A DNA stretch of 64,000 bases from the NCBI RefSeq assembly GCF_001424645.1, contig NZ_LMQR01000001.1:2616621-2680620 (forward strand), written 5' to 3'. Of the stretch, positions 1 to 8,766 are shown in pieces. Source of the DNA: Frigoribacterium sp. Leaf415. GTDB lineage: Bacteria > Actinomycetota > Actinomycetes > Actinomycetales > Microbacteriaceae. A model generated the notes under the pieces. The model ran no database searches and was not told where the DNA came from. It worked only from the letters and a program-made list of their open reading frames with translations. Numbering within the stretch: position 1 is the stretch's first letter; every line of letters starts with the position of its first letter. The position numbers and the translations under genes are program-made.

Positions 1-195
1 TTCCAGATCACGATGCTCGGCGGACTGCTGCTGCTCGCCCTGCCGTTGCACTCGGCCGCATACCGCGACGGTGCGACGATCCGCGGCATCCTGCGGCCCG
101 GGGACGACGAACGCCCCCGCACACACGGTGCGGGGGCGTCCGGCGGAACGGGGTCGGATCAGGCGAGGGTCGCGGCGTCGATCACGAAGCGGTAG
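1..195 (+). CDS. C-terminal fragment of an unidentified membrane protein
   Basis: An open frame enters from the left edge and runs to a stop at 193-195. It starts with a hydrophobic stretch ([18 protein letters not shown]) that looks like a last transmembrane helix, followed by a polar tail. No family can be named from so little. The tail reads through a strong hairpin at 111-139 and overlaps the end of the convergent alcohol dehydrogenase, so the true end of the gene is doubtful. Confidence 0.35.
   Translation, partial: FQITMLGGLLLLALPLHSAAYRDGATIRGILRPGDDERPRTHGAGASGGTGSDQARVAASITKR
111..139. terminator. GC-rich hairpin between convergent genes
   Basis: Perfect 12-bp arms ACGCCCCCGCAC / GTGCGGGGGCGT with a 5-nt loop. 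It lies 20 bp beyond the stop of the minus-strand alcohol dehydrogenase. There is no U-tract; use as a terminator for that gene is inferred from position. Confidence 0.5.
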
Positions 196-1205
196 CGCAC
201 GTCCGACTTGAGGACGCGCTCGTAGGCCTCGTTGATCTGGTCGGCGTCGATCAGCTCGGTCTCGGGCACGATGCCGTGCTCGGCGCAGAAGTCGAGCATC
301 TCCTGGGTCTCGCGGATGCCGCCGATGGCCGAACCGGCCCAGCTGCGACGGGCGGGGATCAACGCGAACGCGGGCACCTCGAGCGGCTCGGACGGGGCAC
401 CGACGTTGACGAGCGTGCCGTCGACGGCGAGCAGGCCGAGGTAGGCGCCCATGTCGATCTTCGCCGACACGGTGTTGACGATCAGGTCGAACGAGTTCGC
501 CAGGTCGGTGAAGGTCTGCTCGTCGCTGGTCGCGTAGTGGGCCTTCGCGCCGAAGCGCAGCGAGTCCTCTTTCTTCGACGTGGTCTGCGACAGCACGGTG
601 ACGTCGGCGCCGAGTGCGGCGGCGATCTTCACGCCCATGTGGCCGAGGCCACCCATGCCGACGATGGCGACCTTGGTGCCTTCGGTGACGCCCCAGTGGT
701 GCAGCGGCGAGTACAGCGTGATGCCGGCGCAGAGCAGCGGCGCGACCTTGTCGTAGTCGAGCGACTCGGGGACGCGCAGCACGAAGTCCTCGGTGACGAC
801 GACGGCCTGCGAGTAGCCACCCTGCGTGACGGTGCCGTCGGCCGGGTCGACGCTCGTGTAGGTGCCGACGTTGCCCTTGGCGCAGTACTGCTCGTCGCCG
901 CGCTTGCAGTACTCGCACTCGCCGCACGAGTTGACCATGCAGCCGACGCCGACGCGGTCGCCGACCTTGTGCTTGGTGACCTCGGAGCCGACCTCCGAGA
1001 CGGTGCCGACGATCTCGTGACCCACGACCTGCGGGTACTGGATCTCGCCCCACTCGCCGCGGACGGTGTGGATGTCGCTGTGGCAGATGCCGGCGTAGGC
1101 GATGTCGATCATGACGTCCTTCGGGCCGACGTCGCGGCGCTCGATGGTCGTCTTGACGAGGGGCTCGGTGGCGGACGGGGCCGCGTAGGCGTTGACGGTG
1201 CGCAT
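159..1205 (-). CDS. Zinc-dependent alcohol dehydrogenase, NAD(P)-linked (AdhC/YahK-like)
   Basis: 348-residue medium-chain dehydrogenase that would interconvert alcohols and aldehydes in the cytosol. The catalytic zinc ligands are C41 (in GICHSDIH) and H63 (GHE). The structural zinc lobe has C94, C97, C100 and C108. The Rossmann motif GMGGLGHMG follows in the second half. This cysteine pattern and length fit the broad-specificity, NADPH-preferring cinnamyl-alcohol/aldehyde reductase branch; cofactor preference is inference. The start at 1205 was chosen because CCCAGGAG sits correctly in front of it and the protein begins at the family N-terminus; the open frame extends further upstream through repeat A1 without family similarity. 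Confidence 0.9.
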   Translation of the reverse strand: MRTVNAYAAPSATEPLVKTTIERRDVGPKDVMIDIAYAGICHSDIHTVRGEWGEIQYPQVVGHEIVGTVSEVGSEVTKHKVGDRVGVGCMVNSCGECEYCKRGDEQYCAKGNVGTYTSVDPADGTVTQGGYSQAVVVTEDFVLRVPESLDYDKVAPLLCAGITLYSPLHHWGVTEGTKVAIVGMGGLGHMGVKIAAALGADVTVLSQTTSKKEDSLRFGAKAHYATSDEQTFTDLANSFDLIVNTVSAKIDMGAYLGLLAVDGTLVNVGAPSEPLEVPAFALIPARRSWAGSAIGGIRETQEMLDFCAEHGIVPETELIDADQINEAYERVLKSDVRYRFVIDAATLA

Positions 1206-1341
1206 GGGTCTCCTGGGGGTGGGTTCGGTTCGGGGACGAGGGGCGGGTCGGAACACGGTGCTCGACGACGGGCTCCTCGTCTCCGACGTTACGCTCCCGG
1301 GCCGACCGTGGGAGGCCCTGCCAGTGCCCCCGAGGCGACGG

Positions 1342-1390
1342 CCCGCAGGAGGCGCGGTGCGCGTCCCACCGGCACCGCGCCTCCTGCGGG
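1342..1390. repeat. Repeat family A, full inverted copy A1
   Basis: Two inverted copies of the GGAGGCGCGG word (1348-1357 and 1375-1384) in longer arms CCCGCAGGAGGCGCGGTGC / its complement. It lies in the 328-bp space between two genes that are transcribed away from each other, so it is not downstream of either one. Apart from this repeat I see nothing else in 1206-1533. Confidence 0.85.
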
Positions 1391-1533
1391 TGGTCCGGTC
1401 GCGCAGCGCTGACCGTGGGACACGCCTCCGGGTGGGAAAGTGCCCTGACTCGTGGCACGGCGCGCACCGGGCGCGGCGTAGCAAGGGTCGAGACGCTGCA
1501 TCGGGCATTCCGGTGGCGGACGAAGGAGTCGAC

Positions 1534-1890
1534 ATGGCAAGCGGAGTGGCAACAGTGTGGGTGCCCGTGACCGACATGGGGCGGGCGACGGCGTTCTACC
1601 GTGACGCGCTCGGGCTCACGGTGAAAAGCGAGAGCGACGACTGGACCGAGATCGACGCGGACGGCCTGATGATCGGCCTGAACGGGCGCGAAGAGGCCGC
1701 GGCGTCGAGCGAGGGCGGCGCGGTCATCACGTTCCAGCCCGACGGCACCCTCGAGGACGCGTTGGCCGACCTGCAGTCGCGCAACGCCGACGTGACCGGC
1801 ACGATCAGCGAGCACCCGTGGGGCCGCATCCTGCCGTTCAAGGACACCGAGGGCAACGACCTGCAGTTCTACACGCCCCCGACCGACTGA
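1534..1890 (+). CDS. Glyoxalase/bleomycin-resistance (VOC) family protein
   Basis: 118 residues, the normal size of a single VOC subunit. It opens with the typical [20 protein letters not shown] strand-helix and closes with [12 protein letters not shown], where the penultimate acidic metal ligand of the fold usually sits. VOC proteins are metal-dependent dimers acting in isomerase, dioxygenase or drug-binding roles; the substrate cannot be read from sequence. The ribosome site GAAGGAG precedes the ATG by 5-6 nt. It stands alone, followed by repeat B1. Confidence 0.8.
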   Translation: MASGVATVWVPVTDMGRATAFYRDALGLTVKSESDDWTEIDADGLMIGLNGREEAAASSEGGAVITFQPDGTLEDALADLQSRNADVTGTISEHPWGRILPFKDTEGNDLQFYTPPTD

Positions 1891-1910
1891 CGTCGGGGCC
1901 TGCAGGACGG

Positions 1911-1976
1911 GTCGCACCACCGAATGAACGTCGCACCGCCCAAACGCGCGGTGCGACGTTCATTTCGTGGTGCGAC
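1911..1976. repeat. Repeat family B, copy B1 (66 bp inverted repeat)
   Basis: Outer arms GTCGCACCACCGAATGAACG and their near-exact complement enclose an inner inverted pair GTCGCACCGCC / GCGGTGCGAC, so each half contains the GTCGCACC word twice. It lies after the VOC gene and 42 bp before a promoter. It is the most diverged of the four B copies. Confidence 0.85.
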
Positions 1977-2017
1977 AGGACGACAGGGTGCGGCATGCCG
2001 ACGGGCAGCGTAGGTCC

Positions 2018-2057
2018 TTGACATTGTTGCTGAGCGCACTCATTATTGAGTGCGCTC
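2018..2057 (+). promoter_or_regulatory. Promoter with overlapping perfect operator for the oxidoreductase at 2155
   Basis: A consensus -35 TTGACA (2018-2023) is followed after 17 nt by CATTAT (2041-2046), a 4/6 match to -10. The -10 lies in the centre of a perfect palindrome: arms GAGCGCACTCA (2032-2042) and TGAGTGCGCTC (2047-2057) around TTAT. Such placement is typical of TetR/MarR repression. The nearby TetR gene (3283-3885) is the best candidate binder; part of the site (ACTCA, TTAT) recurs in that gene's own upstream region. Confidence 0.75.
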
Positions 2058-2154
2058 GGACTCGCGCGACAGGACGACGTCCCTGGGCCGAGCGTCGCGG
2101 CCGCACCAACCAGCCGCTCGCCACCGTCAGCCGCAGACCACCAGGAGACCCCCG

Positions 2155-3150
2155 ATGCGCGCCTTCGCCTTCGACGCCTATAAGAAGCCCCTGCACGAAG
2201 TCGACGTCGCCGAGCCGACCGTCGGCGACCACGACGTCCTGATCGAGGTCGCCGCCGCCGGCCTGAACCACCTCGACGCGAAGATCCGCGAGGGCGAGTT
2301 CAAGCTGATCCTGCCGTACAAGGCGCCCCTGGTCCTCGGCCACGACTTCGCCGGCACCGTGATCGAGGTCGGTGGCTCGGTCCGCGACCTGAAGCCCGGC
2401 GACGAGGTCTTCGCCCGGCCCCGCGACCACCGCATCGGAACCTTCGCCGAGCGCATCGCCGTCGACGAGGCCGACGTCGCCCTCGCCCCGACCTCGATCA
2501 GCACCGTCGAGGCCGCGTCGCTGCCACTCGTCGCCCTGACCGCCTGGCAGGCCCTCGTCGAGCGCGGGAACGTGCAGCCCGGCCAGAAGGTGCTGATCCA
2601 CGCGGGCGCCGGCGGGGTCGGCACGATCGCGATCCAGCTCGCGAAGCACCTCGGCGCGCACGTCGCGACCACCGCCTCCTCCGCCAACGCCGACTTCCTC
2701 CGCGAGCTCGGCGCCGACGTCGTCGTCGACTACCGCACCCAGGACTTCGAGGAGGCACTGTCCGGCTACGACCTCGTGCTCGACAGCCTCGGCGACGAGA
2801 ACCTCGCGAAGTCGCTCAGAGTGCTCCGCCCCGGCGGACTCGCGATCGGCATCCAGGGTCCACCCACGCCCACCTTTGCGAAGGCAGCCGGCCTCAATCC
2901 GGTCGTGCGCCTCGCGATCGCGGCCCTCAGCCGCGGGGTGCGAGCCCAGGCGAAGAAGCTCGGCGTCTCGTACGAGTTCCTCTTCATGCGCGCCGACGGC
3001 CACCAGCTCCGCGAGATCGCCGCACTCGTCGACGCGGGGGCCATCCGCCCCGTGGTCGGCGCGACGCACCCGTTCGCCGAGACGGCGACCGCGCTCGACG
3101 GGCTCGGGAAGGCCCGCATCCGCGGCAAAGCAGTGGTCACGCTCCCCTAG
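2155..3150 (+). CDS. NADP-dependent quinone-oxidoreductase-type medium-chain reductase (zinc-free)
   Basis: 331 residues. The N-terminal GroES-like half contains GLNHLDAKIREG and GHDFAGTV. The Rossmann half has HAGAGGVGTIAIQLAKHLGA, the nucleotide-binding signature of zeta-crystallin/QOR-like reductases. The zinc cysteines of alcohol dehydrogenases are absent. Likely reaction: NADPH-dependent reduction of quinones or activated double bonds; the real substrate is unknown. The ATG at 2155 has CCAGGAGA in front of it. Expression should be controlled by the palindromic operator at 2032-2057, so the gene is probably induced by a small electrophile or xenobiotic. The tetR gene lies convergently downstream. 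Confidence 0.85.
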   Translation: MRAFAFDAYKKPLHEVDVAEPTVGDHDVLIEVAAAGLNHLDAKIREGEFKLILPYKAPLVLGHDFAGTVIEVGGSVRDLKPGDEVFARPRDHRIGTFAERIAVDEADVALAPTSISTVEAASLPLVALTAWQALVERGNVQPGQKVLIHAGAGGVGTIAIQLAKHLGAHVATTASSANADFLRELGADVVVDYRTQDFEEALSGYDLVLDSLGDENLAKSLRVLRPGGLAIGIQGPPTPTFAKAAGLNPVVRLAIAALSRGVRAQAKKLGVSYEFLFMRADGHQLREIAALVDAGAIRPVVGATHPFAETATALDGLGKARIRGKAVVTLP

Positions 3151-3216
3151 GCCGAGGAGGCGCGGTGCCGCCACCGCAGGCGCGCACCCGTCACCGCCGG
3201 GTCGCGCCCACCGGCC

Positions 3217-3288
3217 GGGTCGCACCCGTCCCTCGGGTCGTACCCGTCCCTCGGGTCGTACCCGTCCCTCGGGTCGTACCCGTCATCG
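3217..3288. repeat. Four tandem 18-bp units
   Basis: Units of GGGTCGTACCCGTCCCTC: two exact copies at 3235 and 3253, a variant at 3217 and a decayed last unit at 3271. The array lies between convergent genes and its right end supplies the stop codon of the TetR gene. A single decamer GGAGGCGCGG is 50 bp to the left (3156). Confidence 0.85.
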
Positions 3289-3885
3289 CGGCAGGACGAG
3301 CTCGAGGTGCGCCCGGACGTCGGCGACGATCTCGGCCACGCTGACGGACTCGTCCGCCACCGACGCCATCGCGACGAACTGGAGGGACGACACGACGTGC
3401 GCCAGCCGCGCCGCCGCGTCATCGTCGACTTCGGCGCGAGAGGAGATCACCTCGACGAGCGCCTGCTCGGTGCGCGCGACGATCGAGAGAGCCTCCGCGT
3501 GGTGCGGCTCGGCGGGGTCCCCGAACACCATCTCGCGCAGGTAGGTGCGACCGTTCTCGACCTGGGCCCGGTTGCACTCGACGATCGGCGTGATCAGGGC
3601 GATCACGGCGTCGACCAGGTCGGCCAGGCCGGCGGCGTCGCGCACCCCGCGATCGAGCGAACGCGCGTAATTGGCGTTCTGCACGAGCAGCAACAGCTCG
3701 CCCTTGGTGCGGGCGTAGAGGAACAGCGTGCCGGCGCCGACGTCAGCGGCCTCGGCGATCTGCTGGGTCGTGACCTCGTCGACCCCGTGCCGCGAGAACA
3801 GGTCGGACGCGGCTCGAGTGATGCGCTCGAGCTTCTCCTGCTTGTTCCGCTCACGACGGCCGAGGGGCGGGGCTGTCGGCGACAT
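3283..3885 (-). CDS. TetR-family transcriptional repressor
   Basis: 200 residues. The N-terminal helix-turn-helix (residues about 15-60) reads ITRAASDLFSRHGVDEVTTQQIAEAADVGAGTLFLYARTK, a standard TetR DNA-binding domain. The ligand-binding C-terminus is not recognisable by class. It is divergent from the SDR gene at 4011 and convergent with the oxidoreductase at 2155; similar partial operators are upstream of both, so it probably represses both and itself. The start at 3885 is preceded by CCCCAGGAGA; the upstream 22 codons of the open frame run into the presumed operator and were rejected. Confidence 0.88.
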   Translation of the reverse strand: MSPTAPPLGRRERNKQEKLERITRAASDLFSRHGVDEVTTQQIAEAADVGAGTLFLYARTKGELLLLVQNANYARSLDRGVRDAAGLADLVDAVIALITPIVECNRAQVENGRTYLREMVFGDPAEPHHAEALSIVARTEQALVEVISSRAEVDDDAAARLAHVVSSLQFVAMASVADESVSVAEIVADVRAHLELVLPR

Positions 3886-3926
3886 GCGATCTCCTGGGGT
3901 GGACGGTGGCCGGAATAGAAACTGAC

Positions 3927-3950
3927 TGAACTCAATTATGACAGGAGTCA
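3927..3950. promoter_or_regulatory. Candidate TetR operator between tetR and the SDR gene
   Basis: Imperfect inverted repeat TGAACTC ... GAGTCA with an AT-rich centre AATTATGA. The half ACTCA-A-TTAT-GA resembles the centre of the perfect operator at 2032-2057. It is the only AT-rich segment in the divergent space. Identification is by comparison only. Confidence 0.4.
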
Positions 3951-4010
3951 CCTATGGGCGGCTCGGTCACGGGTCGCCTCATCTTCGCATCACCCTCGGA
4001 AGGAACACCC

Positions 4011-4721
4011 ATGACCGACATCACCGGCTCCGTCGTCCTCGTCACCGGAGCGAACGGGGGCATCGGCACCCGCTTCGTCGAGGCCGCCCTCGCCCGCGGC
4101 GCCGCCAAGGTCTACGCCACCGCCCGCACCCCGCGCACCTGGGACGACGAGCGCGTCGTGCCCCTCACCCTCGACGTCACCGACCCGGCCTCGATCGCCG
4201 CCGTCGTCGAGGCGGCGCCCGACGTCACCGTGCTGATCAACAACGCCGGGGCCAACGCGCCCGAACCGGGCATCCTCGCCAACACCGACGACGAGATCCG
4301 CGCCAACGTCGAGACCAACTTCTTCGGGCCGCTCTTCCTCGCCCGCGCCTACGCGCCCCTCCTCCGCGCGCACGGTGGCGGCACGGCGATCATCGACATC
4401 CACTCGGCGCTCTCGTGGTTCGCCGTCGCGGGCATCTACTCCGCGACCAAGGCGGCCCTGTGGTCGGCCACGAACTCACTGCGTCTCGAGCTGCGGCCCG
4501 CGGGCGTGCAGGTGGTCGGCGTGCACGTCGGCTACGTCGACACCGCCATGGCCGCGGGCGTCACCGACGCGAAGACCGACCCCGCAGCCCTGGTCGCCGA
4601 CGTGCTCGACGCCCTCGAGGCCGGTCAGCACGAGATCCTCGCCGACGAGACCTCGCGTCAACTCAAGGCCGGCCTCTCGGCCCCGCTCGAGGCGGTCTAC
4701 CCGCAGCTCACCGCGCGCTGA
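4011..4721 (+). CDS. Short-chain dehydrogenase/reductase (SDR)
   Basis: 236-residue classical SDR. The TGANGGIG dinucleotide motif lies near residue 11, NNAG follows in the middle, and the active-site Tyr/Lys are in IYSATKAAL with the catalytic Ser upstream in HSALS. Such enzymes oxidise or reduce hydroxyl/keto groups with NAD(P)H; the substrate is not predictable. The start ATG has GGAAGGAA at good distance. It is divergent from tetR with the candidate operator between, so it is likely inducible by the TetR ligand. Confidence 0.88.
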   Translation: MTDITGSVVLVTGANGGIGTRFVEAALARGAAKVYATARTPRTWDDERVVPLTLDVTDPASIAAVVEAAPDVTVLINNAGANAPEPGILANTDDEIRANVETNFFGPLFLARAYAPLLRAHGGGTAIIDIHSALSWFAVAGIYSATKAALWSATNSLRLELRPAGVQVVGVHVGYVDTAMAAGVTDAKTDPAALVADVLDALEAGQHEILADETSRQLKAGLSAPLEAVYPQLTAR

Positions 4722-4804
4722 CCCGCCGGACCACGCACCCACCCTCGACACCGCACGCCGACCGCCGACGCGGCCGCGCCTCCTTCACGACGTCGCCTGC
4801 CCCC

Positions 4805-5635
4805 TCAGGCGCCGAAGTCGGTCGCGCGGCTGCGCTCGGCCCAGGCGTCGATGTCACCGCGGAGGTCGTCGAGCGCGCCCGTGACGATCTCGACGGCGTC
4901 CGAGCCGAGCAGCAGCAGGTACGGCGCCCGGCCCGACTCGACCGCGTCGACGAGCAGCCGCGCGCCGGCGGCGGGGTCGCCGGGCTGGGTGCCGTCCGAG
5001 GTGTCGGCCTCGATGCGGCGCTTGCCGGCCGTCTCGGCGTAGTCGGCGATGGGGGTGGCGGACTGCGTGAGTGACCGGCCCGAGAAGTCGGTGCGGAACG
5101 AGCCCGGCTCGACGACGGTCGCCGTGATGCCGAGCGGGGCGAGCTCGGTGCGCAGGGCCATGGTCATCTGTTCGAGGGCGGCCTTGACGGCGCCGTAGTA
5201 GCCCGAGCCCGGGCCGGTGCGGCGGGCGCCGATCGACGACAGGTTCACGATCGTGCCGCTGCGACGGGAGCGCATGCCGGGCAGCACGGCCTTGATGGTG
5301 CGGACGCTGCCGTGGAAGTGCGTGTCGAACAGGCGCGCCACGTCGGCGTCGTCGCCCTCCTCGACGGCGGAGCGGTAGCCGTAGCCGGCGTTGTTCACGA
5401 GCACGTCGACGCCGCCGAACCGCTCGGTGGCGAGGCCGACGGCCGCGGTCACCTGGTCGGCGTCGGTGACGTCGAGCGCGGTGGCGACGGCGTGGTCGGG
5501 GTGGGCGTCGGCGATGTCCTGCACGGCGGAGGCGTCGCGCGCGGTGACGACGACGTCGTGCCCGCGGGCCAGCGCCTCCTCGGCGAAGGCGCGCCCCAGC
5601 CCCGTGGAGCATCCGGTGATCAACCAGGTCGACAT
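4805..5635 (-). CDS. Short-chain dehydrogenase/reductase (SDR), second copy type
   Basis: 276 residues. It begins MSTWLITGCSTGLGRAFAEE, giving TGxxxGLG at residues 8-14. NNAGYGYRSA and LSSIGARR follow, and the catalytic YYGAVKAALEQ has Tyr and Lys in place. The long C-terminal region (PGSFRTDFSGRSL...) matches the oxidoreductase branch often listed as YkvO/SDR of unknown substrate. It is convergent with the SDR at 4011 and only distantly similar to it. The ATG at 5635 is preceded by GAGAAGAGA; the much longer upstream open frame runs through repeat B2 and was not used. Confidence 0.87.
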   Translation of the reverse strand: MSTWLITGCSTGLGRAFAEEALARGHDVVVTARDASAVQDIADAHPDHAVATALDVTDADQVTAAVGLATERFGGVDVLVNNAGYGYRSAVEEGDDADVARLFDTHFHGSVRTIKAVLPGMRSRRSGTIVNLSSIGARRTGPGSGYYGAVKAALEQMTMALRTELAPLGITATVVEPGSFRTDFSGRSLTQSATPIADYAETAGKRRIEADTSDGTQPGDPAAGARLLVDAVESGRAPYLLLLGSDAVEIVTGALDDLRGDIDAWAERSRATDFGA

Positions 5636-5764
5636 GTGGTCTCTTCTCTCTCGTGCGTTGCGGTCGCTGACGCGCCGCACCCCCAGACAACCAAGGAGGC
5701 GCGGTGCGCGTCGGGCCCCGCCGCCCCCGGTCCCAGCCGCACCCCTCTCGCGTGGCTGCCACGA

Positions 5765-5830
5765 GTCGCACCGTCGACTGAACATGGCACCGCCGAGGTG
5801 GGCGGTGCGACGTTCAGTCGGCGGTGCGAC
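5765..5830. repeat. Repeat family B, copy B2 (66 bp)
   Basis: Same 66-bp length and nested GTCGCACC / GGTGCGAC arms as B1, B3 and B4. It sits between divergently transcribed genes (SDR leftwards, LacI rightwards), which argues against a terminator role. A single family A decamer (5695) lies 70 bp to its left. Together these fill most of the 326-bp gap 5636-5961. Confidence 0.85.
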
Positions 5831-5961
5831 ACGGGCACGCCTACGCGGCGATGTACGCCCGCCCGCCGGTCCGCCCCGAGAGTTCACCGGCGACGACGCT
5901 CGTTCGACGGCGCGAGCCGATACTTTGGGCCGGTGACCTTTCGATGCTGTGGGAGCCCGGC

Positions 5962-6981
5962 GTGAGCGGCCTGGGAGCTGTGCCGACGATCCACGACGTC
6001 GCCGCACGCGCGGGGGTGTCGAAGTCGGTCGTGTCCCGTGCGTTGGCCGGCTCGTACGGCGTGGCCCCGGCGACGACCGACCGGGTCCGCTCGGCCGCGA
6101 TCGAGCTCGGCTACGTCGCCAACGCGAACGCCCGGGGCATGTCGGCCCATCGCACCCACACCCTCGGCGTCTTCGTCCGAGACGCGGCGACGCCGTTCTA
6201 CGGGCACCTGCTCACGGCGTTCCAGCTGCAGGCCTCGGCTCGCGGCTACCGGGTGGTCACGGCGACCGGGGCCGGCTCGTTCTCGATCGACGAAGAACGC
6301 CAGGCCCTCGAGACGCTCGTCTCGCTGCGGGTCGAGGGCTTGATCGTCTGCAGTGGCGCGCTGCCCGTCGACGACATCCTGCCGTTCGCGCGACGCATCC
6401 CCACCGTGGTCGCGGGTCGCCCCGAGGTCGACGACTCGATCAGCAGCGTCTACTGCGACGAACAGGGCGGCGGAGAAGGCCTGGCCGACCACCTCGTCGA
6501 TCAGGGACACCGGCGGGTGGCGGTGCTGACCGTCGACCGGTCGAACTCGATCACCCAATGGGCACGCACCGACGCCATGATCAGGCGGCTGCGCTCGCGC
6601 GGTGCGGACGTCGTCGTCATCCGCTCGGAAGAACACGGCACCGACCCGCGAGCCCTCGACCCCGTCGTCGACGCCGTCGTGGGTCTCGGTGGCGTCACGG
6701 CCCTGATGGCGCCGAGCGACCTCTGGGCGATCGGCGTGCTCGAGGCGATGCACCGTCGGGGCCTGCAGGCGCCGCGCGACTTCTCGGTCACCGGGTACGA
6801 CGGCGTCATGCCCTACGCCGCCGAGCTGTTCGGCATCACGTCCTGGCGACAGCCGCTGTCGGTCATCGGCGCCGCGTCGATCGACGCCGTCGTCGACCAG
6901 ATCGACGGTCGCTCGGTCGGCACCCTGCACTCGGCCGTCGCCGGCGAGCTGGTGACCGGCCGATCCACGGCCAGGCGCTGA
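5962..6981 (+). CDS. LacI-family transcriptional regulator 1
   Basis: 339 residues from the GTG at 5962, which has GGGAG 6 nt upstream; an in-frame ATG at 5944 is the alternative start. The helix-turn-helix TIHDVAARAGVSKSVVSRAL is at the N-terminus, followed by the hinge GYVANANARGMS and a periplasmic-binding-protein-like sensor domain with VTGYDG near the end. It binds a small molecule, usually a sugar. It stands upstream of two identical GGGAACGTTCCC palindromes and is a natural candidate to bind them, together with or instead of the second LacI gene at 7750. Confidence 0.88.
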   Translation: MSGLGAVPTIHDVAARAGVSKSVVSRALAGSYGVAPATTDRVRSAAIELGYVANANARGMSAHRTHTLGVFVRDAATPFYGHLLTAFQLQASARGYRVVTATGAGSFSIDEERQALETLVSLRVEGLIVCSGALPVDDILPFARRIPTVVAGRPEVDDSISSVYCDEQGGGEGLADHLVDQGHRRVAVLTVDRSNSITQWARTDAMIRRLRSRGADVVVIRSEEHGTDPRALDPVVDAVVGLGGVTALMAPSDLWAIGVLEAMHRRGLQAPRDFSVTGYDGVMPYAAELFGITSWRQPLSVIGAASIDAVVDQIDGRSVGTLHSAVAGELVTGRSTARR

Positions 6982-7039
6982 CGTCCAGGCCCCGACCACC
7001 TGCCGTTCACCGAATGGTCGCCGTCCAGTCGAGTGCGCC

Positions 7040-7076
7040 CGGGAACGTTCCCGATCAGAGTAGGGAACGTTCCCTA
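7040..7076. promoter_or_regulatory. Two LacI-type operators upstream of the 2H phosphoesterase-lacI operon
   Basis: Perfect 12-bp palindrome GGGAACGTTCCC at 7041-7052 and again at 7063-7074, 22 bp apart (two helical turns), the second flanked as TAGGGAACGTTCCCTA. The central CG step and length are characteristic of LacI-family sites. The same 16-bp sequence recurs before the ABC transporter operon (9797-9812). Confidence 0.8.
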
Positions 7077-7096
7077 CGCCTCTCCGATCGGACACC

Positions 7097-7753
7097 ATGC
7101 ACCAGGACTCCCCCACCAAGCGCCCCTTCGACGACAGCGACCCGTACCGCTACGGCGTCTACCTGCGCCCCGACGCCCGGACCTGCCGAGCCGTCACCGT
7201 CGTCACCGACCAGCTGCGCGCCCAGTACGGACTCGTCTCGGCGGGCGCCTTCCCTCCCCACGCGACCCTGGTCGGCAGCCAACCCTTCGGCCGCTCCGAG
7301 GCCGAGGTCGTCGACGCGCTCGGCACCCTGCTCGACGGCAGACCCGCCTTCGACGTCCACAACGCCGGCGTCCGCGAGCAAGGCATCGGCTACGTCTACG
7401 ACGTGGCCACGCGACCCGACGGCTCGCTCAACGACGAGTTCGTCCGCCTCGCCGCCGACGTCGACGCGGCGGTCGCACCCTTCCGCCGCCCGATGGCCTC
7501 GCCCCTCGGCAACGACTACGACGCGTCGTCGTACCGGGCGCACCTCTCGCTCGCCTCGCACGACCTCTACGGGCGGCCCGACCTGCACGACGAGGTCGGC
7601 GACTTCATCCGAGAACTCGACCAGGAGGTGCCGGCCGGCTTCCCGGGCGACACGGTCGTCCTCTACCGAACGGCCTGCGACGACTGGTCCGGGCGCTGGT
7701 GGCACTCGATGACCTGGCAGCACGTGCACACCTGGAAGCTCACCTCGGCGTGA
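7097..7753 (+). CDS. 2H phosphoesterase family protein (2'-5' RNA ligase-like)
   Basis: 218 residues with the two H-x-T/S motifs of the 2H superfamily: H55-A-T57 in FPPHATLVG and H149-L-S151 in YRAHLSLA, about 94 residues apart. These histidines hydrolyse cyclic phosphodiesters (for example 2',3' or 1'',2''-cyclic ends). The physiological substrate is unknown. It is the first gene of a two-gene operon: its TGA overlaps the GTG of the LacI gene. Two LacI operators lie directly upstream. Co-regulation with a phosphatase-type enzyme and an ABC importer suggests a role in using a phosphorylated or cyclic-phosphate compound; this is inference. Confidence 0.8.
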   Translation: MHQDSPTKRPFDDSDPYRYGVYLRPDARTCRAVTVVTDQLRAQYGLVSAGAFPPHATLVGSQPFGRSEAEVVDALGTLLDGRPAFDVHNAGVREQGIGYVYDVATRPDGSLNDEFVRLAADVDAAVAPFRRPMASPLGNDYDASSYRAHLSLASHDLYGRPDLHDEVGDFIRELDQEVPAGFPGDTVVLYRTACDDWSGRWWHSMTWQHVHTWKLTSA

Positions 7754-8766
7754 CGGCGACCCTGGCCGAGGTCGCCCTCCGCACGGGCATGTCGCGATCG
7801 TTGGCCTCGCTCGCCCTGCGCGGGGACGACGGAGTCTCGGCCGAGCGTCGTGCGCAGGCCGTGCGGGCAGCCGACGCCCTCGGGCTGCCCGTCGGCGCCC
7901 TCGCCCGCCGCCGCGCCGACGGCGCACCCCTCGTGCTGGGCGTCGTCGTCACCGAGGGAGCCGGGGCGTTCCACGGGGCGGTGCTGCGCAGCACGGTCGC
8001 CTCGGCCGCCGCCCTCGGTCTCGAGCTGCGGGTCGTCGACGGGAACCGGGACGAGGCGCGCCTCCGGTCGGGCCTGGCCGAGCTGCACGCGTCGGCCGTG
8101 TCGACCGCCCGCGACGCGGTGCTCGGGCTGGTCGTGCTGAGCAGCCGGCTGCCGTCGGAGGCACTGGCCGCGGCGGCCCGCGACGTGCCGGTGGCCGTCG
8201 TCGGGTCGAGCGGCGACCGGCTCGCCGGCCTGGGCGTCGACACCGTGCGCTCGGACGAGGAGTCGGGCATGCACGAGGTGATGATGCACCTGGCGGCGCT
8301 CGGGCACGTGCGCACCTGCTTCGTCGCCGAGTCCCGCCATCCGTCGACGACCCGGCGTGCCCACGAGCACGCGGTGACGGCGAGGCGGCTCTGGTCGGCG
8401 ACCGACCTGCACGTCGACGACATCTCCGGGCTCGCCGCCGACCCGACGCGCATCGCCCGGCACGTCGGCGAGGGCGTGACGGCGTTCGTCGCGGCGAACG
8501 ACTCGACCGCCGCCCGCCTCGTCGCATCGGCCCGGGAGGCGGGGCTGCGGTTGCCGGGGATCGCCGCGGTCACCGGGTTCGACGACACCACGCCCGCCGC
8601 CCTGATGGACCTGACCACGGTCGAACAGCCCCGTGACCGCCTGGGTGCCCGGGCCGTCGAACTGGTGGTGGAACGCCTGCGTGGGCGCCGGACGGAGCGG
8701 CACGAGGTGCTGCCGACGCGCCTGGTGACGCGCGGCTCGACGACCGGGGTCTCAGCTCCGGCCTAG
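7750..8766 (+). CDS. LacI-family transcriptional regulator 2
   Basis: 338 residues starting with GTG at 7750, inside a GTGA overlap with the previous gene. The N-terminal helix-turn-helix TLAEVALRTGMSRSLASLAL is somewhat degenerate compared with regulator 1 (no V-S-R-V core). The sensor domain contains GLVVLSSRLPS, VAVVGSSGD and TGFDDTTPAALMDLTTVEQP, a standard LacI effector-domain end. Translational coupling to the 2H enzyme and the upstream operators imply autoregulation. Its last 15 bp overlap the convergent phosphatase gene. Confidence 0.85.
   Translation: MTATLAEVALRTGMSRSLASLALRGDDGVSAERRAQAVRAADALGLPVGALARRRADGAPLVLGVVVTEGAGAFHGAVLRSTVASAAALGLELRVVDGNRDEARLRSGLAELHASAVSTARDAVLGLVVLSSRLPSEALAAAARDVPVAVVGSSGDRLAGLGVDTVRSDEESGMHEVMMHLAALGHVRTCFVAESRHPSTTRRAHEHAVTARRLWSATDLHVDDISGLAADPTRIARHVGEGVTAFVAANDSTAARLVASAREAGLRLPGIAAVTGFDDTTPAALMDLTTVEQPRDRLGARAVELVVERLRGRRTERHEVLPTRLVTRGSTTGVSAPA

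Noticed and set aside
2876..3544. 222-residue plus-strand frame with RTRPSGRTRPSG repeats
   Set aside because: Product of the 18-bp tandem array read through; overlaps two well-supported genes.
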